Shown one piece after another: positions 49,711 through 59,190 of a stretch of DNA of 64,000 bases. The translations under genes were made by a program, and so were the position numbers. This DNA comes from Xylona heveae TC161 (lineage: Eukaryota; Ascomycota; Xylonomycetes; Xylonales; Xylonaceae), in NCBI RefSeq assembly GCF_001619985.1, contig NW_017264199.1, positions 682,001 to 746,000 on the forward strand, given 5' to 3'. The notes beneath the pieces are model-generated. The model was not told the DNA's origin. It saw only the letters and a program-made list of their open reading frames with translations, and searched no databases. The first letter of the stretch is position 1; each line of letters opens with the position of its first letter.

Positions 49711-51713
49711 CTAGCGGGAATTCTCATAGTAGGTTTGGAAAATAGATTGAGACTCTTCATGGACCTGTCCCAAGTTCATCACTAGGCAATTCAGCTCAAC
49801 CGATTGAGGCTTTCCAAAATTCACTCGCGAACGTCGATGAAGAGTTACGCCGGGGGAGGCGCGAATCCTTATAGGGTCTTTTGTCATATTTTCTTCCCCC
49901 GCCTCTTTTTTAGGGGGTTTAGCGCCCTCATATACAATGGCATGAGCTGATTGATTGAGCCCGGGTTTCGTGGCTCCCCGTTTGCCATAAGTGCATATGG
50001 GACTATTTGAAATGCTTAGCACAGTCACTGGAGCTAGAACAGCGGAATGCTTACACACAGACGCAATGTGTTGCTTCAGGGTTTTGTTGAACAATTATGA
50101 AACGTCGAACCTTTTGGATTACTCCTTGTCCGAGACTCCCATACGTAAAATACGACGCGTCGTCTGGCGTATTCTCGCCTGCTGTTTCACTCCAAGGTGT
50201 TATGAACACACGACCTACCCTGAAAAAAGATCTGGGCTGTAGTTTGTAATCTTGAATTACGCTCATGTCAGGATTTCGGATTAGAATGCAATATTAGTAT
50301 CGGCTCAACGCACCTGAGTCCAACTGCCTAATGACGTTTCGAGGTATCTCGGCTGCAAGAGTGATTCGTCAGTGTCTTGTTTGGCACAAAACTATAAACG
50401 TTTCATCGAATGTTCTCAGGAGCATGTTCTTCTCTTGTATTCTCTTCTCAATGATATAATCTTTATATATATATTTTCATGCCAAGCATGTTGCGTTTTC
50501 TTTGCTTGAAAGTCGGTACTGCGGAATGAAAAGCTATACTCACAAGCTTCATGGTTTGACGTATTTCGTTCTAAATTATTAGGCCTGCTCAGGAAAGGTG
50601 TTGAATGGTTGGGAGTGCCAGACCCGGTTTGATAATGATAATGGACGGAGGGCGAGACTTTCCTATGTTGTTCGTAATCAAATCGGATGTGCTCCGTCGA
50701 CAGCGCGAAATACCTATGGCAGGGATAACTTGTTGTGGCCTCGAGGAAGACGGCATGGTTCCCTGGTTATCATAACCATAGGCTGAGCTTCCGAACCTGC
50801 CTCCCTCAGGCTGAGACCATGGCATGGAGGTGACATCTTCAGGATGCTTTAGAAAAAAAAATGCAGCTTGAACTAAATCACTGGGAACGGACTTGAATGA
50901 CTTCCTCCACGACCAATTCCTCTTTGCGAATCATGTGGGACATTGCGTGGCCCTGGAGGGAAGAAGTAAGCACCGTTTGCCAGATTTATTCGGGAAGGTC
51001 AACACCGAACCAATCTCCACCCCGAAAAGGGCTATAGTACATACCGTATGTGTTTCGCTCGTTCGAGTTGCTCTGTCCATACTGCTGCCACGCTCCCGGA
51101 GTGCTTTGACTCGGGTATCCTGGCGCATACGCAGATTGTGTAAAGGAGGACTGTACTTGCGAGGATCGAGGCGTATACCTATCGGAAGATTTCCCCGTCA
51201 ACAATAACTCTTCTACACAATTGTGATTTCGGAATCGTTTCGCTGCTTTGGCGATTTGAGGCAATACACCAGTGCCTGTGGTGCGCCTGCAGCGGAGCAA
51301 AAAGTCGTGGGGGAGGGTGGGGGTTGTTGTATAAAGTAGCAATACAAAGATTAAAACTGAACAAATAATTTGGATACAGTGAAAATAGTGAAGTATTTTA
51401 GAAAGCCTGTACGGACCCGCTGCTATTGACTTGGTACGGATTGTGAACATATGGGAAAGCGCCTCCCTGTTGCCCGGCGGGAATCGCCGGCGTTACCGCT
51501 AGTACAGTTAGCTTATAGTTGCTTGTAACTGGCGGGAGACCCGTGTTATAGATGGAAATGCGGGAGATGTTAGCGGAGAATCCCCTCAATAACCCACTAA
51601 AGGGAAAATGGTTCCGTCCAATTTGGTTAGGAGCACCAAGAGGGAATTTCCCTCAATCTCTCACCTCCGACAGGATGATTTGGGACAGCAGAAGATTGCC
51701 CAGTTTTCTCCAT
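49711..51713 (-). CDS. DUF6590-domain fungal protein, nine short exons
   Basis: Reconstructed by splice signals and phase: 51713-51665, 51498-51417, 51286-51045, 50952-50893, 50836-50714, 50657-50544, 50352-50314, 50250-50055 and 50002-49711, giving 398 residues with every junction in phase. The C-terminal 170 residues match DUF6590 as I know it: RSFFRVGRVFITPWSE, VIQKVRRFIIVQQ, CVPICTYGKRGATKPGL, AHAIVYEG, MTKDPIRI, and SRVNFGKPQSVELNCLVMNLG. The N-terminal half is low-complexity, rich in Gln, Ser, Tyr, Gly and Pro, with a helical patch (LPQIAKAAKRFRNHN). Molecular function of the domain is unknown. Weak spots: donors GTCCGT in introns 2 and 4, a 191-bp intron 6, and the exon 1 to 2 join, where a second acceptor at 51530 is also in phase. 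Confidence 0.78.
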
Positions 51714-52434
51714 TGACCTGTTCAAAAGCTTTTGGTCTGCCATGGCATCTTTTGGATCATTTGCCAACGCGAACCCCAGGGAAGCATGATTAACTTATAC
51801 CACCAGATATTCCTTGTAGCACGCTCATACTGGGGCCCCGAGGACCTCAGCTTGGGGCTATTGAAATCTATCTCCATAGGCCACAGGCGGTAAACAGCTC
51901 CAACGGCCCCTCGTCGCTAAAATGCATTGGCGATTGGTTCAGGGAATGTGGCATTCCTCTTAGGCTGGAAGACGCGGCTTGATTCTGCAATACCCATGTT
52001 TATGCATTAGCCATAAATCAGCAGAATCGGGCATGTGATACCTGACGTGGGGGGCTCTTTTCAGGCAGAGAGACGAGAGCATATGCATGACGGATCAAAG
52101 GGTATTATTTTTGCCAGCGGGAGCAAACTGAGCTGACTGGGGTAGGCGCCCAAATCTTCCTTGCTTCAAACCCCGTCTTCAACTGTTTTGCCAGCTGGCC
52201 AATTTTAGCAAAGCCCAACCTCAGCATGCTATCGGAGCTTGAATTTGTCGCTCCAAAAAGTAATGAAGGGGCGTTGCTCCAATTCTCGGACTGCTATTAG
52301 CATTCACCGACATTTCTTTGCTTGGGCGGCCCTCGAAACTTCTATCCACTGAAGAAGCTGAAAAGGTTGGCGATCCTTCCTAGTTCAATGAGGCTTCACT
52401 TTGCTATCGATGATGACTATACCAAAATACAAAT
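51714..52434. other. Divergent intergenic region
   Basis: Between the DUF6590 gene start and the next rightward gene. Short frames only; no motif, repeat or RNA is recognised. Confidence 0.4.
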
Positions 52435-53928
52435 ATGTACTCCGGCAAACAAAATATTGTCATGACAGCTTCCGAGCGACCGAATCAAGCTTTAAACTAC
52501 ATCGAGAGGAATTCAATTTGCTCCGAGAGCAGTCAGTCCTTCACTACAGCTCAAGAGCACAATACCCATGACATTGACGTCAAGAAGGCCCACGATTTTT
52601 GTTCCAAAGCGCGCGAGAAGATTCGCGAAATACGGAAAGAAACCGCCAACTTAAGATCAAAAGTCAGGGAAAGCAGGGCCGGCCTTCAGACTCATCGCAA
52701 CATTGCTGGAATTGCCGAGGCAAGGTTTATGACCGCAATGCGACGTCTTTGCAAGCAGCGTGGTCATCATGACGCGAAGGCTCTTTCAAATCTTTATGAC
52801 GAAGTTGAAGCTGCGAGGAACACCTTAGGCGATTTGCAAGACGATTATAATCAAGAAGAAGAGAAGCTCATCATAGCTGAATATGAACTTGAGGAAGCAG
52901 AGCTCAAATATTATGACCGATATGGGAAGCCCGAGGATCACCAAGGAGGAACATATGTAGAGTCGTCGTCGATGGCGTCATGGACCGACGAAGAGGAAAG
53001 AGCATTGCAGCCCTTTTTAAATTCTCACCCTCTGGCTGAGGAATACATGGCAGAACTTGGGCGAGCGGAGATGGCCAGGGAGGAAATTCTCGAACTTGTG
53101 GGTGAGCGTGAAGACTGTTTGGAGAAACAACGGTTTCGCCTTTCCCGAGAGATCCCGTTATATGAGGCTGACGTTGACTTTCTTAAAAATTTCCCAAAAC
53201 TCTATTCACAAAGTCTCGATGAACTGCAAAAGGTGGAAATGGAACTTTCTCGACTGTGGCAAACTGCCATCGAACAAGGACACCCGCTTCCTCTTATTGA
53301 CAACCCTGAAGCTGCGCATATTGCCATGGAAGTTAATCGGTTGAGGCAGATTGGCATAGACCAATATGTCTTATTGGGCCCTAGATTCGATAGTGAAAAT
53401 ACACGCAGAGGCAGCGGATTGGACAAAGATTCTGGGAGCAAGACATTTGAGTATGATCCGTCAAAAGAGACTTTCGTTGCTATCGAAAATAATACTTCGG
53501 CCCCAGTGATCGACACTCAATCAGATTCAAGAAGCCCGCTCAGAAAATTAGAGGACATCAACACGTGGGTTCTTGATACTCTAGCCCATACATCTCCTCA
53601 ACGAGCTCGTCATGCTGCGAATATCGAGGATGATGACTCCTCAGAGGAAACACAGTGGTCTCGGAACGTTATGAGACGCTGGGAAGAAAACGTGAAGACT
53701 TCGACTTGGCCGCATGATTTTGAGGTAATACCAGTCATGGACCAACCAAAAATTCCGGTCCGGCCCCAGCGATGGAGAGACAGCGTTTCGACGCTCACAA
53801 CACGCCTGCAAGAACCTAGCATGGGTGATCTATCAGGCTTGGGGGCCGGTCTTGCGGATACTCTATCCTCGGCGAATATTGCTCCTCCTCCGCTTTCTCA
53901 TTCTACATCTTCTAGTGTACTTATTTAG
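52435..53928 (+). CDS. Unknown intronless coiled-coil protein
   Basis: Single open frame of 497 residues. I do not recognise the family. Residues 50-165 are strongly helical and charged (ending EEEKLIIAEYELEEAELKYYD), and a second helical block covers about 190-315 (EYMAELGRAEMAREEIL..RFRLSREIPLYEADVDFLK). Residues 340-400 are polar, then come WVLDTLAHTSPQRARHA, an acidic patch (IEDDDSSEETQWS) and WRDSVSTLTTRL, with a Ser-rich end. No transmembrane span or signal peptide is seen. Two ATGs lie close together (52435 and ten codons on), so the exact start is open. Composition is compatible with a real gene rather than a chance frame. A scaffold or cytoskeletal role is only a guess. Confidence 0.75.
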   Translation: MYSGKQNIVMTASERPNQALNYIERNSICSESSQSFTTAQEHNTHDIDVKKAHDFCSKAREKIREIRKETANLRSKVRESRAGLQTHRNIAGIAEARFMTAMRRLCKQRGHHDAKALSNLYDEVEAARNTLGDLQDDYNQEEEKLIIAEYELEEAELKYYDRYGKPEDHQGGTYVESSSMASWTDEEERALQPFLNSHPLAEEYMAELGRAEMAREEILELVGEREDCLEKQRFRLSREIPLYEADVDFLKNFPKLYSQSLDELQKVEMELSRLWQTAIEQGHPLPLIDNPEAAHIAMEVNRLRQIGIDQYVLLGPRFDSENTRRGSGLDKDSGSKTFEYDPSKETFVAIENNTSAPVIDTQSDSRSPLRKLEDINTWVLDTLAHTSPQRARHAANIEDDDSSEETQWSRNVMRRWEENVKTSTWPHDFEVIPVMDQPKIPVRPQRWRDSVSTLTTRLQEPSMGDLSGLGAGLADTLSSANIAPPPLSHSTSSSVLI

Positions 53929-54858
53929 CTCCATAACCAACGACCTTTCATGACAACGTTACAGTGCCCCACTCAAGCCTAGCAGCACAGTCATGTGTCG
54001 ATCTATCCAGCATTTAGATCCTTGTCAAAAACAAGTCATCCCAGTGATTGGCCTCGCTCCAAGAATGGTTTAGGCAATTGATCATGAGCATTGGATATAT
54101 ATGAGGAATTCCATCTTGGCTCTCCGGTGACCATGCGGCATGGTCTGACTATCTCTGCTGGCCAACGGAGTTGCGCGAGGCGGTCGTGGAAGCCTGATCA
54201 GCTTGTCTAGTGTCCAATCAACTCGCTGGAGGCAATGCCTTTGCGGGTCGAACCTGTATATGACGTGGTTCAATCAGAGCGGCGCAAATTGCTAGGCACG
54301 GTTAAACCGTTTGCCTCAGCTAAATCATTCGATGTGCCTTCCTAGAACCAGGGGCTACCTGATAAATTGCATTCTTTCCCCCAATTGTAACATTTATCCT
54401 CACACCATACTTCATTAAAGCTCTACAGGGATTAGAAAAACTTTCTTAATCCAAGACCATTTCTATTTGGCCAATAATGCCGCAATTCATCAGAGGCGGC
54501 AGCGAGATCGACATTGCCGTTGTTCTTTGCTATATTACAGGGATTGAGGTTGGTCGCAAAAACAAAAAATAATTGGTTGGTTGTGAGAGAGAAACATTGA
54601 GCATCCAAATTTGGCCTTATCAACCGAGACCTCACGAACCGGACGATCCATTGATTGCGATCTAGAGAGCGGAGATTCCAACAAGCGATACTGGAACGGA
54701 GATCAAATTAATCTCGTGCATGTGCTAGAGGACGGTTTGGAGTAAGATTGCCTGCATAATGATCGGTCACACCTTCTTCGAGCTCGTTTGGAGTTGGAGG
54801 GGATGTACAACCCCACAGTACACGGACCGCCGGGCGGGCCGAGGCGGCGCTTGTGGCG

Positions 54859-54888
54859 CGAGGCAACAAGGCAGGTCTTGTTGCCTCG
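54859..54888. repeat. Perfect 12-bp inverted repeat with 6-base loop
   Basis: Arms cgaggcaacaag (54859-54870) and cttgttgcctcg (54877-54888) are exact reverse complements around gcaggt. RNA from either strand would fold into a stable hairpin. It is not followed by a T-run and lies far from any called gene end. Confidence 0.85.
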
Positions 54889-55491
54889 ACCTTAGATCAC
54901 ACTAATGATTCTCTACATCGACGATCCCATTTAACCCCCGAGGATTACCCATAGTTTAGCAGTGGTTCATGCAATATCTGCATAAGCGCCTCACATCCCT
55001 ACTCTTACGAGGATGCCACTCAGACCACGGTGAAAACGTGTCTCGTTGAATTATGGGGCCGTACCTTAGCTAACATGCATTTTTCTCTTTTGCTTGAGTC
55101 ACTTTGCTTCGTAGCGCTTTACCCAGTGATTTTCTTCGTTGATTCTTATTGGCTTTACTTGGCTGGGCCATTTTCCCAAGCTATCCGGCGAGATTTCAGA
55201 GATTTGCTACATTCACAAGTCACATTTCGGTCTTTTACCAGATGGTCGAGATGGATATGGCAATGCATTCTATCCCGAAGTCTCTCCTTCTTGTCTCTGC
55301 GAGAAAAGTCCGGCGCTCTTTCCTCAAAATATAAATGTTTTTGCTCGGGTAGCTTTATAGTTTAAAGAAATTCTATTTCTAATGGAAGTATGAGTTTCCT
55401 CGTTGTTTTTCAGTGTTTTGTATCATTCACTCACGTTGGGAATATTCTCCGCTTACGCGGACTTGTTTGTTGTGCTTTGTCCAGCTTCCAT

Positions 55492-55532
55492 CCAAGGAAG
55501 GAGGCATGCACTGGCGCGGTTGCCTTCCTTGG
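55492..55532. repeat. 10-bp inverted repeat with 21-base spacer
   Basis: Arms ccaaggaagg (55492-55501) and ccttccttgg (55523-55532) are exact reverse complements. It lies about 380 bp upstream of the next gene. Function unknown. Confidence 0.7.
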
Positions 55533-55767
55533 CCTTCAAGAATGTTTATAGTCGCGTTTAATGGAGAGTTATTGCTCTATCTTAGGTACCTTGCTTGTTG
55601 TTTGCTTCTGCAACTCTCGAATCAATTCATTTGGTCCTAAAACCAGCTACTCTTTGGCAAAATTATAGCTCTACACCCTTCCATCACATAGGGTCTATCA
55701 GAGTTGCTACTTGCACGTTGCTTATCAAAGATACTTCACCAGGGTCTAGAGTTCCAACACCATATCC

Positions 55768-55920
55768 ATGAAGGGCGGGGAGATTTTGCTTATATCGGGG
55801 ATCTCCCTGGCTATGGCAGCATTGATTATCTTTGGAATCTGGGTATGCCATAAAGGAGCAGAAAGACTGAAGGATGCGCAACTTCATTCTCGGGCCATCG
55901 AACTCCCTAGGATCATCTAA
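55768..55920 (+). CDS. Possible short upstream ORF encoding a hydrophobic peptide
   Basis: An ATG at 55768 opens a 50-residue frame with a strong hydrophobic helix (ILLISGISLAMAALIIFGIW) and a basic, charged end. It overlaps the start of the 936-residue gene in another frame. It could be a leaderless upstream ORF that limits translation of the main gene, or the first exon of that gene with a splice I could not place in phase: a GTATGC donor at 55830 and a CCTAG acceptor at 55897 exist but give the wrong frame. Low confidence. Confidence 0.3.
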   Translation: MKGGEILLISGISLAMAALIIFGIWVCHKGAERLKDAQLHSRAIELPRII

Positions 55921-58684
55921 TTTTCACGGCATTCGTCCCCCGGCACCGACAAGTCACCCGAAAATGCGCCTGAACCATTTCTCGGTGCGGGAAGCGCTGC
56001 CGGTTTCGAGCTCTGCGGCACATATAAGTCTCCATGATCGGAAGAACTTGAGTCAGTTCTACAGCCGATTCGGACTGATCTCAGTTTTAGTCATCATCAG
56101 TCCCTTGCTGGTATTCGCTGTGTTCGTTTGTGTACGAAATTGGGGCTTTTGGCGTTTACGAATCGCAAGTGGAGTTGGTGTGCTTGGAGGTGTTCCCTAC
56201 CGCCGAAAACAGTACATCCGAACTTGGCACGGGTGGGTTGAGAAAGCTAAAATCGACGCCTCAGATGTCAGGGTCAGACCAAGACGACGATTGCTCAATT
56301 GGATTTATCCAAAAATGAGCTTGGCCGATCTTCATAAAATATTTTGGGATGCTGAGCTCCCACACGTTATTCCTGAAGGACCCCGACATAAGGAGCATTG
56401 GACTCGGAGACTTCTTTGGTGGATTGGATGGTATCAATACTTGGAAGAAGATCCGGAAAAGGCACACATGGCTATGGCACGGCATAAGCCAGTTAGCGGA
56501 CCGGCAATACTTTCTGGCTTACCTGCCTCGAATACCCAGGCCAGAAGCTCTGGAGTTTGGCTGCGCGGTGCAAGAAACGACTATGAGATAAATGCTGCAC
56601 GGAGAAGAAAGGTTAGTATACCAGCTATTAAGCTCGCCAACAGCAATGCAGAGCTTCGATTGAGCCCGCCTAAGACGAGAGAACGAATGTCTTCCCCACA
56701 AGAAAGTCTTACCCTTACAGCTGCAAAGCTCCAGCGGATGAGCAGACAATTTCGACGAAATACCAATCCGGAGCGGCCATCTCCCTCACAAAAGAATCGT
56801 CAGCAGGTTGACTTGAACAGCCAACCTCGCTCTGGCAGGTCGAACTCTGCCCCACTTCTCAGTGCCTCGAAATTGACAATCGGAAGTGCTCCGGAAGAGC
56901 GAAGCCGGACTGGTCATGAAGTCCAGTACCAGTCCCAAGAGCCTAGGCCACCAGGTGCACCGCCACCACCAAAGAATTCCGAAGACACGTTGACGCCGTT
57001 GGATCTTCGGATTCTCAGCCGTATCTCAGCATCAAGGCCTGGAGGGCCTGAAGCACGCACGCCAGAATATATCGATGGTCCACGAGGCCCTGGATATGAG
57101 CAGGAATTTGCAGATAACCTGACTCGAAGGCTAGAGATTTGGGCCTCGCCAATGCTAGTTAATCCTTTTACTTCTGGAGACGATGATTTGACCGGAATCG
57201 CAGCGAGAAGGTCAAGCCCTGCGATGGGATGGCGGATCGTTGAGGATGCAGAGCCAACCTCACCAACCCACCAAGAAGGTGGGGAGGCCAAGCTTCATAA
57301 ACAATGGTGGAAGCGGGATAGATTGCAAGCAGTAGGGGCTAGTGAAGTTCTTGATGAGAATGAAGCTTTGAGAATGCCAGGTACCGGAGACAAATCAAGA
57401 AGCGATCGTCGACAGGCCTCAGGGGCTGCGAAAAGCATAATGCACTCTATGCATCGTCCTAGCAAGTGCTCCTTTACACATATAACGCCATTGCCCGATG
57501 CGACTTCCTCATCTATTTTGCGAGCAACCCGGAGACCGGATCGGACGTTGTTCACCTCTCTCCCAAGAATTTTCCCTCGACATCCTTCATCATATACACC
57601 TCTCCTATCGAGTGAAGAGCAGATCAAACTCGGTCTCTGTTCAACGGAGAGAGACTTTCTCGCGCAAGTGGATCGCAGGCTGAAATGGCTTGCGTATGAG
57701 CTCTCTGCAGGATTTCGGGGACCAGAAGATAATCCAGCAGAAGGTTTTCAGAAGAAACGTCACTCAGCATTCGCAGGAACTAACGTGAATGCGGTATCCA
57801 GAGTGACCGAGAGAAGGAAACTTCAGTTGACCAACTCCTACGAGAGCTTGTCTTCGGTCAATTTTAAGGTCCCCGTGAGAAGGAGAATTCTCATGCCAAA
57901 TATTGACTCGTGGCGTGTATCTGTCAACAAGTTTCGGAGGATGATGACCGGTGACGAGCAACTAACTACACGACCTCAATTTGGTAGCGAAACAGAGGAA
58001 CCAAGAGAGGGAGATATTGACACTGCAGCATGGGTTTTGCGCCGTCCACCACAAGGATTTCCTACACCTACTGCCCAAAAGCAGGCTCCCCTTGTAGGAA
58101 GATGGGGGAAAATCGCAATTGAAGCCGAGCCTCCAATATTAGAACACCATTACGATTGGGAACGAATTAGACGACCGTCCACGGTGAAGCGTATAGCGAA
58201 AAGGAGGGTTAGAACACTTGCCAAAAGGAAATTTGCTCATACCAAAGCACGCGCCAGAGAAACAAAGGACGCAATCATTCACACGAAGGAGCGCGCAAAA
58301 GGGACTACAGAAGCTCTACTACACTCGGTCATGGAGCACCACATAGCAAGGAACGCTCCTGCTGGGCATCGTTCTCTCTCCTTGCGACGCAGACTCGGAA
58401 CAGGCCATTCCGCAGAGCAACTGGATACCCATCCTGGGTTGCCGGAAATCCCTAACCATGAGATACCCCAACCACCTGTCAATATTTCGGCTCTCGCGGC
58501 GCAAGCCCCACCCGAGGCAAGTGATGGGCGTCGTGTTGTTTCTAGAGGCCGCAACCCATTTGCAAACTTGATTGACGCTTGGAACGCTTCACGTCTCCAA
58601 CAAAGCTCTACGGATGGACATCGGCGCCCCAGCATAAGGTCCAGTATTGAGCCAAGGCTTGAAGGAGTTTCTTTAGATGCATGA
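55874..58684 (+). CDS. Unknown large basic membrane protein
   Basis: Intronless frame of 936 residues; family not recognised. One clear transmembrane span lies near residues 67-90 (LISVLVIISPLLVFAVFVCV), followed by a Trp- and Arg-rich conserved-looking region (NWGFWRLRIASGVGVLGGVPYR, then RLLWWIGWYQYLEEDPEKAHMAM). Residues 230-450 are low-complexity, rich in Ser, Pro and Arg. The region 590-780 looks folded (SEEQIKLGLCSTERDFLAQVDRRLKWLAYELS), and 770-830 is a long basic helix (KRRVRTLAKRKFAHTKARARETK). Start is uncertain: ATG 55874, the later in-frame ATG at 55964, or an upstream spliced exon. Topology suggests a short lumenal N-terminus and a large cytosolic part. Confidence 0.72.
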   Translation: MRNFILGPSNSLGSSNFHGIRPPAPTSHPKMRLNHFSVREALPVSSSAAHISLHDRKNLSQFYSRFGLISVLVIISPLLVFAVFVCVRNWGFWRLRIASGVGVLGGVPYRRKQYIRTWHGWVEKAKIDASDVRVRPRRRLLNWIYPKMSLADLHKIFWDAELPHVIPEGPRHKEHWTRRLLWWIGWYQYLEEDPEKAHMAMARHKPVSGPAILSGLPASNTQARSSGVWLRGARNDYEINAARRRKVSIPAIKLANSNAELRLSPPKTRERMSSPQESLTLTAAKLQRMSRQFRRNTNPERPSPSQKNRQQVDLNSQPRSGRSNSAPLLSASKLTIGSAPEERSRTGHEVQYQSQEPRPPGAPPPPKNSEDTLTPLDLRILSRISASRPGGPEARTPEYIDGPRGPGYEQEFADNLTRRLEIWASPMLVNPFTSGDDDLTGIAARRSSPAMGWRIVEDAEPTSPTHQEGGEAKLHKQWWKRDRLQAVGASEVLDENEALRMPGTGDKSRSDRRQASGAAKSIMHSMHRPSKCSFTHITPLPDATSSSILRATRRPDRTLFTSLPRIFPRHPSSYTPLLSSEEQIKLGLCSTERDFLAQVDRRLKWLAYELSAGFRGPEDNPAEGFQKKRHSAFAGTNVNAVSRVTERRKLQLTNSYESLSSVNFKVPVRRRILMPNIDSWRVSVNKFRRMMTGDEQLTTRPQFGSETEEPREGDIDTAAWVLRRPPQGFPTPTAQKQAPLVGRWGKIAIEAEPPILEHHYDWERIRRPSTVKRIAKRRVRTLAKRKFAHTKARARETKDAIIHTKERAKGTTEALLHSVMEHHIARNAPAGHRSLSLRRRLGTGHSAEQLDTHPGLPEIPNHEIPQPPVNISALAAQAPPEASDGRRVVSRGRNPFANLIDAWNASRLQQSSTDGHRRPSIRSSIEPRLEGVSLDA

Positions 58685-59190
58685 CATTACAGTACCAATG
58701 TTTTATTACACAATCGCTTCGATATGGTTTTCGAATGTCGATCGCGGTGGGCGTTTGACATAGCCACCAGGGTACTTTGCCTTTGCTTTTTCTTTTTTCT
58801 TTGCTTTATGTTTTCTTCTATTTTGTTTTCAAGGCTTCTGTTTCTCTCTTCATCAAGAAGCTTGTACTTCCTAGATTAGCAATAGAGATACATAATAGCT
58901 TCGGAGCTTCAAACGTTGTGTGAAAACGGACGAGTTGACGATGTCTGTTTTGTCCTTGATTCGTAAACTCAGGTCCGAGTCGTTCATTCTGGTTTAGCGC
59001 AGGGATTCCGCATATTGGGTTCTACTGGGTTGCCGGAGAATTTTTGACTCAAATTTTGGGCAAAAAAAGGTACGCGCGAGGCGGACGGATTTTGATGACT
59101 CGTCAAAACGGACAAACTCTCCACACCCCACCGGCCCTTTACAAAAGAAACTGCCCCTCGTTGTGCGTCCAGTATTTTCTAACGAAGTTT
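58685..59190. promoter_or_regulatory. Upstream region of the arginyl-tRNA synthetase gene
   Basis: T-rich stretch at 58778-58850, likely the 3' UTR of the preceding gene, followed by the synthetase promoter. An additional in-frame ATG lies at 59095, giving a possible longer leader, but residues added there are not targeting-like. Confidence 0.4.

Larger units (their letters stand above)
53929..55767. other. Intergenic with two inverted repeats
   Basis: 1.8 kb with no supportable gene. It contains the perfect hairpin at 54859-54888 and a weaker one at 55492-55532, listed separately, and a GC-rich patch at 54820-54860 in otherwise AT-rich DNA. Confidence 0.45.

Noticed and set aside
50847-50881. 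35-bp intron in the DUF6590 gene (GTGATT to TAAAG)
   Set aside because: In phase but too short for a fungal intron; the 56-bp intron 50892-50837 is also in phase and is preferred.
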